In this document: positions 6,980 through 16,650 of the stretch, in pieces
Numbering within the stretch: the first letter of the stretch is position 1
Layout of the letters: each line of letters starts with the position of its first letter
Assembly (NCBI GenBank): GCA_019416285.1
Contig: DXXM01000027.1
Span: 1-47,206 of the forward strand
DNA length: 47,206 nt
Direction: 5' to 3'
Source of the DNA: Bacteroidales bacterium
Lineage (GTDB): Bacteria > Bacteroidota > Bacteroidia > Bacteroidales > Muribaculaceae
Notes under the pieces: generated by a model
Database searches by the model: none
What the model was told of the DNA's origin: nothing
Seen by the model: the letters and a program-made list of their open reading frames with translations, nothing else
Program-made: the position numbers and the translations under genes

Positions 6980-8923
6980 ATGTCAGAAGACAAAGAACGC
7001 GAAGAAGCGTATAGCGCCAGTAACATCCAGGTGCTTGAAGGCCTTGAGGCGGTGAGAAAACGTCCGGCCATGTATATCGGCGATATCAGCTTCAAAGGCC
7101 TTCACCATCTCGTCTATGAGGTGGTTGACAACTCAATAGACGAGGCTCTCGCCGGCTATGCTACCCACATCGAAGTAACTATCAACAAGGACAACTCCAT
7201 CACGGTTGTCGACAACGGTCGCGGTATTCCCGTCGACATGCACGAGAAGGAACACAAAAGCGCCCTTGAAGTCGTGCTCACAGTGCTTCATGCCGGAGGT
7301 AAGTTCGACAAGGGTTCCTATAAGGTGTCAGGCGGTCTCCACGGCGTCGGCGTCTCCTGTGTGAACGCTCTTTCGACCTATCTGCGTGCGGAAGTGCGTC
7401 GTGACGGCAAGGTCTATATGCAGGAATATTCCTGCGGCAAGCCTACATCCGAACTCAAGGTGATAGGCGAGAGCGATTCCACCGGCACAACAATCACATT
7501 CCTCCCCGACAGCTCCATTTTCACAGTCACAGAGTATGACTATGACACCCTCGCCAACCGTCTCCGCGACCTCGCCTTCCTCAACGCAGGCATCACGCTT
7601 ATCCTCACGGACATGCGTAAAACCGACCCCGAAGGCAATCCGAAAACCGAGACATTCTATTCACGCGACGGTCTCCGCGAGTTCGTCCAGTATCTCGACG
7701 CAAGCAAGGAGTCGCTGATCAACGATGTAATCCATCTCAACACCGAGCGTCAGGGTATTCCTGTGGAAGTGGCCCTTACCTATAATAATACATATAACGA
7801 GAACGTATATTCGTTTGTCAACAATATCCACACCATCGAGGGCGGTACACACCTCACCGGCTTCCGCCGCGGTCTCACCACAACCCTCAAGAAATATGCT
7901 GAGGACAACAAGCTCCTTGAAAAGTGCAAGGTAGAGGTGTCGGGCGACGATTTCCGCGAAGGCCTCACCGCCGTAATCTCCGTCAAGGTGCTTGAGCCCC
8001 AGTTCGAGGGTCAGACCAAGACCAAACTCGGCAACAGCGAGGTTCAGGGCGCCGTCTCCGCATCTGTGAGCGAGGCGCTCCGCTACTATCTTGAAGAGCA
8101 TCCCCGCCAGGCCAAGATTATCGTTGACAAAATCGTGCTCGCTGCCCAGGCCCGCCATGCAGCTATGAGCGCGCGTCAGAAAATCCAGCGCAAATCACCT
8201 CTTGCCGGTGGTGGACTTCCCGGCAAACTTGCCGACTGCTCTTCACGCCATGCCGAGGACTGCGAGCTCTTTCTCGTCGAGGGTGACTCGGCAGGCGGAA
8301 CAGCCAAGCAGGGCCGTAACCGTACATTTCAGGCCATTCTTCCCCTCCGAGGCAAAATCCTCAACGTGGAAAAGGCCATGGACCACAAGATTCTCGACAA
8401 TCAGGAAATCACGAGCCTCTATCGCGCCATGCGTGTCACAATCGGCACCGAGGATGACCCGATGGCAATCAATATCTCACGCCTTGCATACCACAAGATT
8501 ATCATCATGACTGATGCCGATGTCGACGGTAGCCACATCGCCACACTTCTCATGACATTCTTCTTCCGCCGTATGCGTCCCATCATCGAGCAGGGCTATC
8601 TCTATCTCGCCACTCCGCCGCTTTACAAGTGCTCAATCCGCGGCAAGAAGGAGGAATATTGCTGGACTGACGCTCAGGTGCAGCAGTTTATCGCTGTCAA
8701 CGGCGAAAAAACCAAAGTTCAGCGCTACAAAGGTCTTGGTGAGATGAGCGCCGAGGAGCTCCGCGACACCACTATGGATCCCGAGCAGCGTCTGCTCAAG
8801 CAGGTCACCATCAGCGATGCCGTGGAAGCCGACCGTATCTTTGCGATGCTTATGGGTGAGGACGTGGGGCCGCGCCGCGATTTCATAGAATCCAACGCCA
8901 ACTACGCCAATATCGACGCTTAA
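6980..8923 (+). CDS. gyrB: DNA gyrase subunit B
   Basis: A 647-residue ATPase subunit of gyrase, which with GyrA introduces negative supercoils. The GHKL ATPase part shows VYEVVDNSIDEALAG, VDNGRGIPVD and SGGLHGVGVSCVNALS; the TOPRIM part has EGDSAGG (434-440), PLRGKILNVEKA and DADVDGSH (512-519); the end has the QRYKGLGEM motif. The upstream frame is open from 6875 but overlaps the -7 box, so the ATG at 6980 (MSEDKEREEAYS) is preferred. It lacks the long insertion of enterobacterial GyrB, as usual for this phylum. Monocistronic by its promoter and a 59-base gap before rnr. Confidence 0.95.
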   Translation: MSEDKEREEAYSASNIQVLEGLEAVRKRPAMYIGDISFKGLHHLVYEVVDNSIDEALAGYATHIEVTINKDNSITVVDNGRGIPVDMHEKEHKSALEVVLTVLHAGGKFDKGSYKVSGGLHGVGVSCVNALSTYLRAEVRRDGKVYMQEYSCGKPTSELKVIGESDSTGTTITFLPDSSIFTVTEYDYDTLANRLRDLAFLNAGITLILTDMRKTDPEGNPKTETFYSRDGLREFVQYLDASKESLINDVIHLNTERQGIPVEVALTYNNTYNENVYSFVNNIHTIEGGTHLTGFRRGLTTTLKKYAEDNKLLEKCKVEVSGDDFREGLTAVISVKVLEPQFEGQTKTKLGNSEVQGAVSASVSEALRYYLEEHPRQAKIIVDKIVLAAQARHAAMSARQKIQRKSPLAGGGLPGKLADCSSRHAEDCELFLVEGDSAGGTAKQGRNRTFQAILPLRGKILNVEKAMDHKILDNQEITSLYRAMRVTIGTEDDPMAINISRLAYHKIIIMTDADVDGSHIATLLMTFFFRRMRPIIEQGYLYLATPPLYKCSIRGKKEEYCWTDAQVQQFIAVNGEKTKVQRYKGLGEMSAEELRDTTMDPEQRLLKQVTISDAVEADRIFAMLMGEDVGPRRDFIESNANYANIDA

Positions 8924-8982
8924 GCGTTATATAAATAAAGGGGAACCTTTTAATCATCAATTTCTACTATAAACCCACTATT

Positions 8983-11226
8983 ATGGCTCGATCTAAACAG
9001 AATGTTGCCGGTTCACGAAGTAATCTCGCCCTCGAGAAGAAGGTAGAGGAATTCGTCGCGCAACAGAAAAACAACACATATAATTATAAACAGGTGGCCC
9101 ATGCCATCGATGCTAAAACCGCGGCCCAGCAGCGCAACATCGCCCTCCAGCTTGTGGAAATGGCTTTCAACGGCGAGATTATCGAGGTTTCGCCGGGCAA
9201 GTACAAGTCGCCGCAGAGAGGTAACGAGGCTATCGGTGTCTTTGTCCGCAGAAGCAACGGGAAAAATTCTGTCATCACGGACACTGACGGCGAGACCATC
9301 TTCGTTGCCGAGCGCAATTCGATGCGTGCTCTCAACGGCGACAAGGTGCGTGTCAGCATAGCAGCCCACCGCCGTGGTGCCGAGCCTGAAGCGGAAGTAG
9401 TGGAAATTATCGAGAAAAAGGAACAGACTTTTATAGGTACTCTCAAGGTCGACCGCCATTTCGGTTATCTCCTCACGGACTCTAAATTCCTTGCCACCGA
9501 CATCTTTATTCCCAAAGCGAAGCTCAAGGGCGGAAAGACCGGCGACAAGGCCGTCGTGAAAATAGTCGAGTGGAAGGAGGACAGCAAGAATCCGAGCGGC
9601 GAGGTAATCGACATCCTCGGAAAAGCCGGCGAGAACAACGCCGAGATTCACGCTATCCTCGCCGAATTCGGTCTGCCTTACAAATATCCCGCGGCTGTCG
9701 AGAAAGCCGCCGACAAAATTGATGCCGGTATCACGGAGGAGGTCATTGCGCAGCGTCTTGACATGCGCGATGTCCTCACCTTTACCATCGACCCGGTCGA
9801 TGCGAAAGACTTTGACGACGCGCTCTCGTTCCGCGCTCTTCCCAACGGGCATTATGAGGTCGGTGTGCATATCGCTGATGTGACTCACTATGTCCATCCC
9901 GACACCATCATCGACCGCGAGGCCCAGAAACGCGCCACATCAGTCTATCTTGTGGACCGTGTCGTGCCGATGCTTCCCGAACACCTCTGCAACGGCATCT
10001 GCTCGCTCCGTCCCGACGAGGAGAAACTGGCGTTTTCGGTAATTTTCCACATGGATGACAATGCGAAAGTCATCAGCTCTAAGATTGCCCGTACCGTCAT
10101 CAAATCCAACCGCCGCTTCTCCTATGAAGAGGCGCAGGAAGTCATCGAGACCGGTCTCGGCGACTGTGTAGAGGCGATTCAGAAGCTCAATGAGCTTGCC
10201 AAGATACTCCGCCGTGAACGTTACGAAAACGGTTCCGTCGAGTTTGACCGCGCTGAAGTGAAATTCCATATCGACGACAAAGGCAAGCCTCTCGGAGTGT
10301 TCTTCAAGGTGTCGAAGGACGCCAACAAGCTCATCGAGGAGTTCATGCTGCTCGCAAACCGCACGGTCGCAACATTCGTTGGAAAGCCGCAGGGCAAGAA
10401 GAAGCCCAAGGCCTTCGTCTACCGTGTACACGATGTTCCAGATCCCACGCGTCTCGCCGACCTTTCGGCCATAGCCCGCGCTTTCGGCTACAAAGTCAAA
10501 TCCTCGGGTACTCCGCGTGAAATCAACCGCTCTATCAATCGTATGCTTGCCGAGGTGAAGGGCAAGGGCGAGGAAAACTATCTCGCCACTCTCGCCATCC
10601 GCTCGATGGCAAAGGCCATCTACACTACCGACAACATCGGTCACTACGGACTCGGTTTCGACTACTACACACATTTCACATCGCCCATACGCCGCTATCC
10701 CGACATGATGGTTCACCGTCTGCTCGAGCGCTATCTTGCAGGCGGACGAAGCGTGAATGTGCAGAAGCTCGAGGACCAGTGCAAACACTCCAGCGAGATG
10801 GAGCAGCTTGCGGCCACGGCCGAGCGCTCGTCCATCAAATACAAGCAGGTCGAGTACATGCAGGAGCATATCGGCCAGCAATATTCCGGCATTATCTCCG
10901 GTGTGACCGAGTGGGGGCTCTATGTCGAGCTCAACGACAATCTCTGCGAGGGACTCGTGCCGATGCGCGACCTTGCCGACGATTATTATGATTTCGACGA
11001 GAAGAACCATTGCCTCGTGGGACGCCGCCACAACCACCGCTACCGCCTCGGCGATAATGTTGACATCAAGGTGGCCCGCGCCGATCTGGAGAAGAAGCAA
11101 CTTGATTTCGTGCTTGTCGACGACAAAGGCAATGCTCTTCGCCGTGAAGACGATATGGGCATGAAAGTCTCCGTCAACGAAGCTCTCAGCAATAGCCACG
11201 GCAAAAAGAAACGCCGCCGCAAATAA
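8983..11226 (+). CDS. rnr: Ribonuclease R
   Basis: A 747-residue 3'-5' exoribonuclease that degrades structured RNA. Domains in order: N-terminal winged helix (about 15-70), cold-shock-like OB domains (about 75-220), the RNB catalytic domain from about 245 with DPVDAKDFDDA (270-280) supplying the metal-binding aspartates, THFTSPIRRYPDMMVHRLL near 565-585, an S1 RNA-binding domain near 640-720 (GIISGVTEWGLYVEL), and a lysine/arginine-rich tail (HGKKKRRRK). All hallmark residues are present. An intrinsic terminator follows at 11245. Confidence 0.95.
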   Translation: MARSKQNVAGSRSNLALEKKVEEFVAQQKNNTYNYKQVAHAIDAKTAAQQRNIALQLVEMAFNGEIIEVSPGKYKSPQRGNEAIGVFVRRSNGKNSVITDTDGETIFVAERNSMRALNGDKVRVSIAAHRRGAEPEAEVVEIIEKKEQTFIGTLKVDRHFGYLLTDSKFLATDIFIPKAKLKGGKTGDKAVVKIVEWKEDSKNPSGEVIDILGKAGENNAEIHAILAEFGLPYKYPAAVEKAADKIDAGITEEVIAQRLDMRDVLTFTIDPVDAKDFDDALSFRALPNGHYEVGVHIADVTHYVHPDTIIDREAQKRATSVYLVDRVVPMLPEHLCNGICSLRPDEEKLAFSVIFHMDDNAKVISSKIARTVIKSNRRFSYEEAQEVIETGLGDCVEAIQKLNELAKILRRERYENGSVEFDRAEVKFHIDDKGKPLGVFFKVSKDANKLIEEFMLLANRTVATFVGKPQGKKKPKAFVYRVHDVPDPTRLADLSAIARAFGYKVKSSGTPREINRSINRMLAEVKGKGEENYLATLAIRSMAKAIYTTDNIGHYGLGFDYYTHFTSPIRRYPDMMVHRLLERYLAGGRSVNVQKLEDQCKHSSEMEQLAATAERSSIKYKQVEYMQEHIGQQYSGIISGVTEWGLYVELNDNLCEGLVPMRDLADDYYDFDEKNHCLVGRRHNHRYRLGDNVDIKVARADLEKKQLDFVLVDDKGNALRREDDMGMKVSVNEALSNSHGKKKRRRK

Positions 11227-11244
11227 AGATATTATTTTCGATGT

Positions 11245-11280
11245 GGGGTAGTGTTTCATACATTACCCCGCCTTATTTTA
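11245..11280 (+). terminator. Terminator after rnr
   Basis: GGGGTAGTG (11245-11253) pairs with CATTACCCC (11261-11269), one G-U wobble, across a seven-base loop, followed by a T-rich stretch (CCTTATTTTAATTT). It lies 18 bases after the rnr stop. The next gene starts at 11295, so partial read-through is possible. Confidence 0.6.
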
Positions 11281-11294
11281 ATTTATCACAATCC

Positions 11295-12257
11295 ATGAAA
11301 GAATTTGACGAATACCTCTCGATGGTCAATCAGGCCATAGCCAATCTCAAACTTCCCTCACAACCTGCCGGCCTCTATGACCCCATACGCTACACACTCG
11401 ACTGCGGAGGCAAGCGCCTGCGTCCGGTGCTCGTCCTTTCAGCTTGCGAGGCTATGGGAGGAGAGCCTATGTCTGCGATACATCAGGCGATAGCGATTGA
11501 GATGTTTCATAACTTCACTCTGCTCCATGACGATGTAATGGACAATGCCGATGTGCGCCGCGGCCGTCCCACCGTGCATAAGAAATGGAACGAGGAGACC
11601 GCCATCCTTTCCGGCGATGCCATGCTGACCACCTCCACCATGCTTCTCGCCATAAAAGCAGGTGACAAACTCGCGACAGCTCTCGACCTCTTCAACGGCA
11701 CGGCCATGAACATCTACGAGGGCCAGCAGTATGACATGGATTTTGAAACCCGTCTTGATGTCAGCGTCGAAGAATACATCGAGATGATTCGTCTGAAAAC
11801 ATCCGTGCTTCTTGGCTGCGCGTGCGGAATGGGCGCTCTCATGGTAGGCGCCGATTTCGAATCGCAGGTTGCTTTCTTCAACTACGGTGTGAATCTCGGA
11901 CTCGCTTTCCAGCTTCAGGATGACTATCTCGATACCTACGGCAATCCGGAGACATTCGGCAAGGCTATCGGCGGCGATATTCTCAATGACAAAAAGACAT
12001 GGCTCCTCATCATGGCTCTCAACGAGGACAAGACCGGCACCGTAAAGGCTCTCATCGGCGACAACAGCAATCAGCAGGAGAAAATCGAGAAAGTCCGCGC
12101 AATCTATAATTCTCTCGGCCTTCCCGACAGAATCCATGAGCTGATACGCGCGTATATCGACTCAGCCATCGCCTGTCTCGACCAACTGAATCTCATGCCC
12201 GAGGCCCGCGCCTTCTTCATGGATCTCGCGCTTAAATCAGCCACCCGCGAAAAGTAA
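11295..12257 (+). CDS. Polyprenyl diphosphate synthase
   Basis: A 320-residue trans-prenyltransferase that condenses isopentenyl diphosphate onto an allylic primer. Both aspartate-rich motifs are intact: DDVMD (79-83, in LLHDDVMDNADVRRG) and DDYLD (209-213, in QLQDDYLDTYG); GGKRLRP near 39 binds isopentenyl diphosphate. Residues before the first motif that set chain length (EMFHNFTLLHDD) do not let me choose safely between farnesyl, geranylgeranyl and octaprenyl products. In Bacteroidales such enzymes feed menaquinone or undecaprenyl synthesis. The ATG at 11295 is preferred over an upstream frame start that lies inside the rnr terminator. tatD follows after 9 bases. Confidence 0.9.
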   Translation: MKEFDEYLSMVNQAIANLKLPSQPAGLYDPIRYTLDCGGKRLRPVLVLSACEAMGGEPMSAIHQAIAIEMFHNFTLLHDDVMDNADVRRGRPTVHKKWNEETAILSGDAMLTTSTMLLAIKAGDKLATALDLFNGTAMNIYEGQQYDMDFETRLDVSVEEYIEMIRLKTSVLLGCACGMGALMVGADFESQVAFFNYGVNLGLAFQLQDDYLDTYGNPETFGKAIGGDILNDKKTWLLIMALNEDKTGTVKALIGDNSNQQEKIEKVRAIYNSLGLPDRIHELIRAYIDSAIACLDQLNLMPEARAFFMDLALKSATREK

Positions 12258-12266
12258 AAGGCAGCT

Positions 12267-13043
12267 ATGCTTATAGACACTCACTCACATCTCTATCTCG
12301 ATGACCTTGCGCCGGAAAAGACAGAGACTGTCCGCCGCGCGCTTGATGCAGGAGTCGGGACGCTGATTTTTCCGAATGTCGATCTGTTGACAATCGCTCC
12401 CATGCGTGCACTTCACCGGGAGTTTCCCGACTGCACATTCATGGCAATGGGACTGCACCCCACGGAAATCGGAGAGAACTGGCGTGAAGATTTAGATACT
12501 GTAAAGCAGGAACTCGATACTCACAGCAATGACTATATAGCTGTAGGTGAAATCGGAATCGATCTTTACTGGGATAAGACCCGGCGGGAGGAGCAGCTTG
12601 AAGCCTTCTCCATTCAGGTCGACTGGGCCGTCGAAAGAAACCTTCCGGTGATAATCCATTGCCGCGAAGGACTTGACGAGGTGCTTGAGGTGCTCGACGC
12701 TAAAGCGGAGAAACCGCGGGCAGTGTTCCATAGCTTCGGAGGAAGCGCCGAGGATGTCAGACGCATCCGCGAAACAGGCGATTTCTATTTCGGAATCAAC
12801 GGCATCGTCACTTTCAAAAATTCAAAGCTGTCAGAAGTTCTTCCGGAGATAGGCACTGAACGCATAGTGCTCGAAACGGATGCTCCTTATCTTGCTCCGG
12901 TGCCTTACCGCGGCAAACGCAACGAGAGTGCCTACATGGTAAGCACCGCGGCCAAGGTCGCCGACGTGTTCGGTATGTCGCCCGAGAATATTGCGGAAAT
13001 AACCACGGAAAACGCCCGCAGACTGTTCGGCAAACTATCGTAA
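12267..13043 (+). CDS. tatD: TatD-family metal-dependent deoxyribonuclease
   Basis: A 258-residue amidohydrolase-fold protein. Metal ligands are visible: His6 and His8 (DTHSHL), Glu95 (VGEIGIDLYW), His131 (IIHCRE), His155 (FHSFGG) and Asp205 (LETDAPYLAP). Family members hydrolyse DNA (3'-5' exonuclease) and some remove damaged ends or D-aminoacyl-tRNA-like substrates; the exact activity here is inferred only to family level. It follows the polyprenyl synthase by 9 bases and ends at a perfect terminator. Confidence 0.9.
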   Translation: MLIDTHSHLYLDDLAPEKTETVRRALDAGVGTLIFPNVDLLTIAPMRALHREFPDCTFMAMGLHPTEIGENWREDLDTVKQELDTHSNDYIAVGEIGIDLYWDKTRREEQLEAFSIQVDWAVERNLPVIIHCREGLDEVLEVLDAKAEKPRAVFHSFGGSAEDVRRIRETGDFYFGINGIVTFKNSKLSEVLPEIGTERIVLETDAPYLAPVPYRGKRNESAYMVSTAAKVADVFGMSPENIAEITTENARRLFGKLS

Positions 13044-13070
13044 CAAGCGGAATTATCATATATCCACTTA

Positions 13071-13109
13071 ATAAAATGTCGGTTTAACGTATGTAAACCG
13101 ACATTTTAT
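13071..13109 (+). terminator. Bidirectional-looking terminator after tatD
   Basis: A perfect 16-bp stem (13071-13086 with 13094-13109) around a seven-base loop ACGTATG. The core AAAATGTCGG/CCGACATTTT supplies its own A-tract and T-tract, so it could stop transcription from either side. Confidence 0.85.
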
Positions 13110-13142
13110 CATTTAAATAGCTTCCCTGTCAGCAAATTTTAG

Positions 13143-13150
13143 TAATTTTG
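13143..13150 (+). promoter_or_regulatory. -7 element upstream of the NlpC/P60 gene
   Basis: TAATTTTG matches TAnnTTTG exactly; no good TTTG-like -33 is seen. The predicted start near 13154 leaves an 80-base leader before the ATG at 13235. Confidence 0.5.
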
Positions 13151-13234
13151 TGTCAGAATAATACATGCAGGAGCCTGCTGAGACACAGACTTGACTGAAA
13201 TATTCTAAACGCCATTGAAACAATCTGTTTGCAA

Positions 13235-14194
13235 ATGTATTTAAAGTATTCCTTTATAATCTTTCTTGCCATCCTGTCGGCCGCTCTGCCCGTGCGCCTC
13301 AGCGCGCAGGACAGTTGTTGGGTTCAGGTACGCATCCCCGTGGCCTGCATCCGCGATGGCCGTGGTCACTCCACGGAAATGACCTCACAGGCAATCATGG
13401 GCACACCTCTGCGGCTTCTCGAAAAACCTGAGGGCGAATGGCTGCATATTCAGACCCCCGAGGGGTATGAGGGATACATGAATATTTCGAGTGTGGCTTT
13501 CAGAAACGATGCGGAGATGGCCCGCTGGCGGCGCTCGCCCCGCGTGGTCTCGGTGTCGCTTCCCGAAGTGAAGATATATTCCTCGCCCATAGGACGCGGC
13601 CGGACAGATGTGGTCAGCGAGCTTGTGCTCTCGTCAATTTTAGAGGGCGAGGCATGTTGCGACAGCCTTGTCCGCGTCACTCTTCCCGACGGGCGCCGAG
13701 GATATGCGCGTGCCGACGCTTTCATGAAGGCTGAAGAGTGGGCCACCTGCCGCTTCGATATGGATAAGGCTCTCGATACAGCTTACTGGCTTATGGGCAC
13801 TCCCTATCTGTGGGGCGCGTGCTCGACCAAGGGTGTGGACTGCTCCGGACTTGTCCGCGTGGCATATTTCAGCCAGGGTGTCCTGACTCTGCGCGACGCG
13901 CGGCAGCAGATTGAAATCGGTACGCGGATTGAACCCGAGGCCACTGCCCGCCTCGAAAGGGGAGATCTGCTTTTCTTCTCCAATACTCCCGACGGACGTA
14001 TATCGCATGTAGCCATATATGACAGTGACGGCCGCTACATCCATTCTTCAGGTCTCGTGAAAACCAACTGCATGAGCTCTGATGACCCCGATTTTAGTAA
14101 GCGCTTCTATCGCGGTGCCTCGCGCATAGCAGGGATGGAGGACACTCCCGGAATATGGAAGATGATAAACCATCCGTGGTACTTTGAACGATAA
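13235..14194 (+). CDS. NlpC/P60 cysteine peptidase with SH3-like domains
   Basis: A 319-residue exported peptidase resembling the YkfC-type gamma-D-glutamyl-L-diamino-acid endopeptidases, which trim peptidoglycan stem peptides. A signal peptide (1 to about 24, ending RLSAQD) precedes two SH3-like segments (about 30-95 and 100-165) and a C-terminal NlpC/P60 domain with catalytic Cys203 (GVDCSGLVR), His258 (ISHVAIY) and His270 (YIHSSG). The start at 13235 is preferred to a TTG two codons earlier. It is probably involved in cell-wall recycling or breakdown of peptidoglycan from other bacteria. cstA follows 29 bases later and may be cotranscribed. Confidence 0.9.
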   Translation: MYLKYSFIIFLAILSAALPVRLSAQDSCWVQVRIPVACIRDGRGHSTEMTSQAIMGTPLRLLEKPEGEWLHIQTPEGYEGYMNISSVAFRNDAEMARWRRSPRVVSVSLPEVKIYSSPIGRGRTDVVSELVLSSILEGEACCDSLVRVTLPDGRRGYARADAFMKAEEWATCRFDMDKALDTAYWLMGTPYLWGACSTKGVDCSGLVRVAYFSQGVLTLRDARQQIEIGTRIEPEATARLERGDLLFFSNTPDGRISHVAIYDSDGRYIHSSGLVKTNCMSSDDPDFSKRFYRGASRIAGMEDTPGIWKMINHPWYFER

Positions 14195-14223
14195 TATCAA
14201 CGATATAATTATAATCCGGTCAC

Positions 14224-15666
14224 ATGATTACATTTCTAAGTTGCTTCTCTCTCCTTATCATAGCGTATTTTACCTACGGCCGCTATCTCGAGCGGCTTGC
14301 TGATGTAGACCCCGATAGAAAGACACCGGTCGACATCATGGAGGACGGCGTGGACTACATACGCCTTCCGCGGTGGAGAGTGTTTCTTATCCAGTTGCTT
14401 AACATTGCCGGTACAGGTCCGATTTTCGGCGCCATTCTCGGCGCGTGCTTCGGGCCCGTGGCTTTCCTGTGGATTACTCTCGGAGGCATTTTCTTCGGAG
14501 CGATGCACGATTTCCTCTCCGGAATGATTATTATGCGTCATGAGGGACGCAGCCTTCCGGAAATCATCGGCATTTACCTCGGCATCCCTGTGAGGACTGT
14601 TGTCCGTGTCTTTTCAATCGTCCTTATGGTGCTTGTCGGAGCGGTATTCATCCTCAGCCCTGCCGCACTTCTCGCCAATATGGTTCCGGCCGTCACGAAG
14701 AGCGTGTGGGTATGGATTATTCTCGCATACTATGTGCTTGCCACCATGCTCCCCGTCGACAAGGTAATCGGCAAGGTATATCCCATCTTCGGCGTGGCGC
14801 TCGTGGCCATGGCTGTGGGGCTGCTCATTGTCCTGCTTTCCGGTGCATATCCTATCCCCGAGTTAACCAGTCTCCACAACTATCAGCTCAATCCGGAGGC
14901 ACTGCCGATTATCCCTACGCTTTTCATCACCATTGCCTGCGGCGCAATCTCCGGCTTCCACGCCACGCAGTCGCCCCTCATGGCAAGGTGCATCGCAAAT
15001 GAAAAAAAATGCCGTTCAATCTTTTACGGCTCCATGATTTCCGAGAGCCTCATAGCCCTTATATGGGCCGCTATCGCAATGGCCTTCTTCCACGGCCCGA
15101 CTGAACTTGGCGAACAGCTTGCCGAACATGGCGGCAACGCGGCCTGGGCTGTCGATGTGATTTCCAACACCACTCTCGGTAAAGTCGGCGCGATACTCGC
15201 CCTGCTCGGTGTGGTGGCGGCGCCCATCACATCCGGCGACACCGCTTTCAGAGGCGCCCGTCTCATCGTGGCCGATATATTCAAAATCGACCAGCGGCCG
15301 ATTGCAAAACGTTTTGCCGTCTGCATCCCTCTGTTCGTGGTAGGTTATGCCATCACGCTCGTGAATTTCGATGTGATATGGCGTTATTTTGCCTGGGCTA
15401 ACCAGACGCTCGCCGCCGTAGTGCTGTGGACCATCTATGTATGGCTCACACGCCGTCGCCGCAACTACTGGGTGGCTCTGATTCCGGCCGTGTCCATGAC
15501 TTTCGTCGTGACATGCTTCGTATTTGTGTCACCCCAGTTCTTTGGTATTGAAAACCGCATCGTGGCCTTCATACTCGCCGCCCTCGCCACCGTGGGCCTC
15601 GGCTTCCTTGCTAATATGCGTGTCAATCCCAAAGTAGTCATTCCGGAAGAGAGCTCCGCCGTCTGA
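14224..15666 (+). CDS. cstA: CstA-family peptide/pyruvate transporter
   Basis: A 480-residue polytopic inner membrane protein with about a dozen hydrophobic helices. Characteristic stretches include QLLNIAGTGPIFGAILGACFG, the DFLSGM turn and ITSGDTAFRGARL. The CstA family imports peptides or pyruvate, classically induced by carbon starvation. Bacterial CstA proteins are often near 700 residues; this shorter version (about 480) is the form common in Bacteroidetes and lacks the C-terminal extension. The upstream peptidoglycan dipeptidase suggests a role in peptide salvage, but that is inference from position only. Confidence 0.88.
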   Translation: MITFLSCFSLLIIAYFTYGRYLERLADVDPDRKTPVDIMEDGVDYIRLPRWRVFLIQLLNIAGTGPIFGAILGACFGPVAFLWITLGGIFFGAMHDFLSGMIIMRHEGRSLPEIIGIYLGIPVRTVVRVFSIVLMVLVGAVFILSPAALLANMVPAVTKSVWVWIILAYYVLATMLPVDKVIGKVYPIFGVALVAMAVGLLIVLLSGAYPIPELTSLHNYQLNPEALPIIPTLFITIACGAISGFHATQSPLMARCIANEKKCRSIFYGSMISESLIALIWAAIAMAFFHGPTELGEQLAEHGGNAAWAVDVISNTTLGKVGAILALLGVVAAPITSGDTAFRGARLIVADIFKIDQRPIAKRFAVCIPLFVVGYAITLVNFDVIWRYFAWANQTLAAVVLWTIYVWLTRRRRNYWVALIPAVSMTFVVTCFVFVSPQFFGIENRIVAFILAALATVGLGFLANMRVNPKVVIPEESSAV

Positions 15667-15705
15667 AACCGGGCCATTCGGTTATGAATTTATCCAAGCA
15701 CTGCA

Positions 15706-16017
15706 ATGATTATTCTCAATACAAGTTTCCATGTCCACGTAAGCCTTGACTCACGTTTCAGAGAGTGGGTGAGGACTTCATATATCAGATCGGCCCTTGA
15801 ATCCGGCCTGCTTAAGTCGCCGCGCTTCGCCTCGATAATGATTGAGGTTCAGGAGGGCTGCCTGAGCTATGCCGTGAGCTTCGAGGCCGAGACAATTGAA
15901 AAGGCTGTGGAGTGGCATGACGGCGAGGGCGCGGCCCTGCGCTCCGAGCTTCATAAGCATTTCGGGGAGGGAGTGGTATTTTTCACAACATACATGGAGG
16001 AACTTCCGATAGACTGA
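15706..16017 (+). CDS. DUF4286 family protein
   Basis: A 103-residue cytosolic protein starting MIILNTSFHV, with the ferredoxin-like alternation of strands and helices and ending VVFFTTYMEELPID. This matches the small DUF4286 family, whose function is not known. It is 16 bases upstream of ruvC on the same strand, a linkage I recognise in Bacteroidales, so cotranscription with the Holliday-junction resolvase is likely. Confidence 0.8.
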   Translation: MIILNTSFHVHVSLDSRFREWVRTSYIRSALESGLLKSPRFASIMIEVQEGCLSYAVSFEAETIEKAVEWHDGEGAALRSELHKHFGEGVVFFTTYMEELPID

Positions 16018-16033
16018 GCCTCAGAGAGAGACA

Positions 16034-16588
16034 ATGCACGATAAGATAATAATCGGAATCGACCCCGGTACAAACGTGATGGGCTACGGTATTCTCGGCG
16101 TCACTGGCAAGAAACCGGAGCTTATCGCCCTCGGAGTCGTGAAACTCAACAAATACGACAGTCATTATCTGCGCCTGCTCCGTATCCACGAGCGTGTGTT
16201 GGGCCTTGTGGAGCAGTTCTTGCCCGACGAGATGGCAATCGAGGCTCCGTTCTTCGGGAAAAATGTGCAGTCGATGCTCAAGCTCGGCCGTGCGCAGGGT
16301 GTGGCGATGGCTGCCGCGCTTTCGCGCGACATACCTATTACGGAGTATGAGCCGAGAAAAATAAAAATGGCTATTACCGGCAACGGTGCCGCGAGCAAGG
16401 AACAGGTAAGAGAGATGTTGCGTCGCATACTGAAGATTTCCGACGAACAGCTCGACATCGAACTTGATGCTACCGACGCTCTTGCTGCCGCCTTGTGTCA
16501 TCACTACGAGTCATCGCGTCCGGTAGAAGTAGCCGGCCCGAAGTCGTGGAAGGATTTCATAGCCAAGAACCCCGACAGAGTGAAATGA
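16034..16588 (+). CDS. ruvC: Holliday junction resolvase RuvC
   Basis: A 184-residue endonuclease that, with RuvAB, cuts four-way junctions during recombinational repair. The RNase H-like fold shows the catalytic acids Asp10 (GIDPGT), Glu70 (AIEAPFF), and Asp145 and Asp148 (ELDATDALAAA). The length is typical. It ends the rightward run; the next gene is convergent 62 bases away with no clear terminator between. Confidence 0.95.
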   Translation: MHDKIIIGIDPGTNVMGYGILGVTGKKPELIALGVVKLNKYDSHYLRLLRIHERVLGLVEQFLPDEMAIEAPFFGKNVQSMLKLGRAQGVAMAAALSRDIPITEYEPRKIKMAITGNGAASKEQVREMLRRILKISDEQLDIELDATDALAAALCHHYESSRPVEVAGPKSWKDFIAKNPDRVK

Positions 16589-16650
16589 CGGGATGCAGTC
16601 TGTGAGGCCGTTTCGGAAATTTTTGTGAAGGAGGAAAGGGGAGAAGCCGC

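Noticed and set aside
9940..11259. 439-codon open frame on the minus strand opposite rnr
   Set aside because: It is fully antisense to the well-supported RNase R gene, has an unlikely valine/histidine/glutamate-rich composition and no recognisable motif. It is a shadow of G/C-ending codon use.
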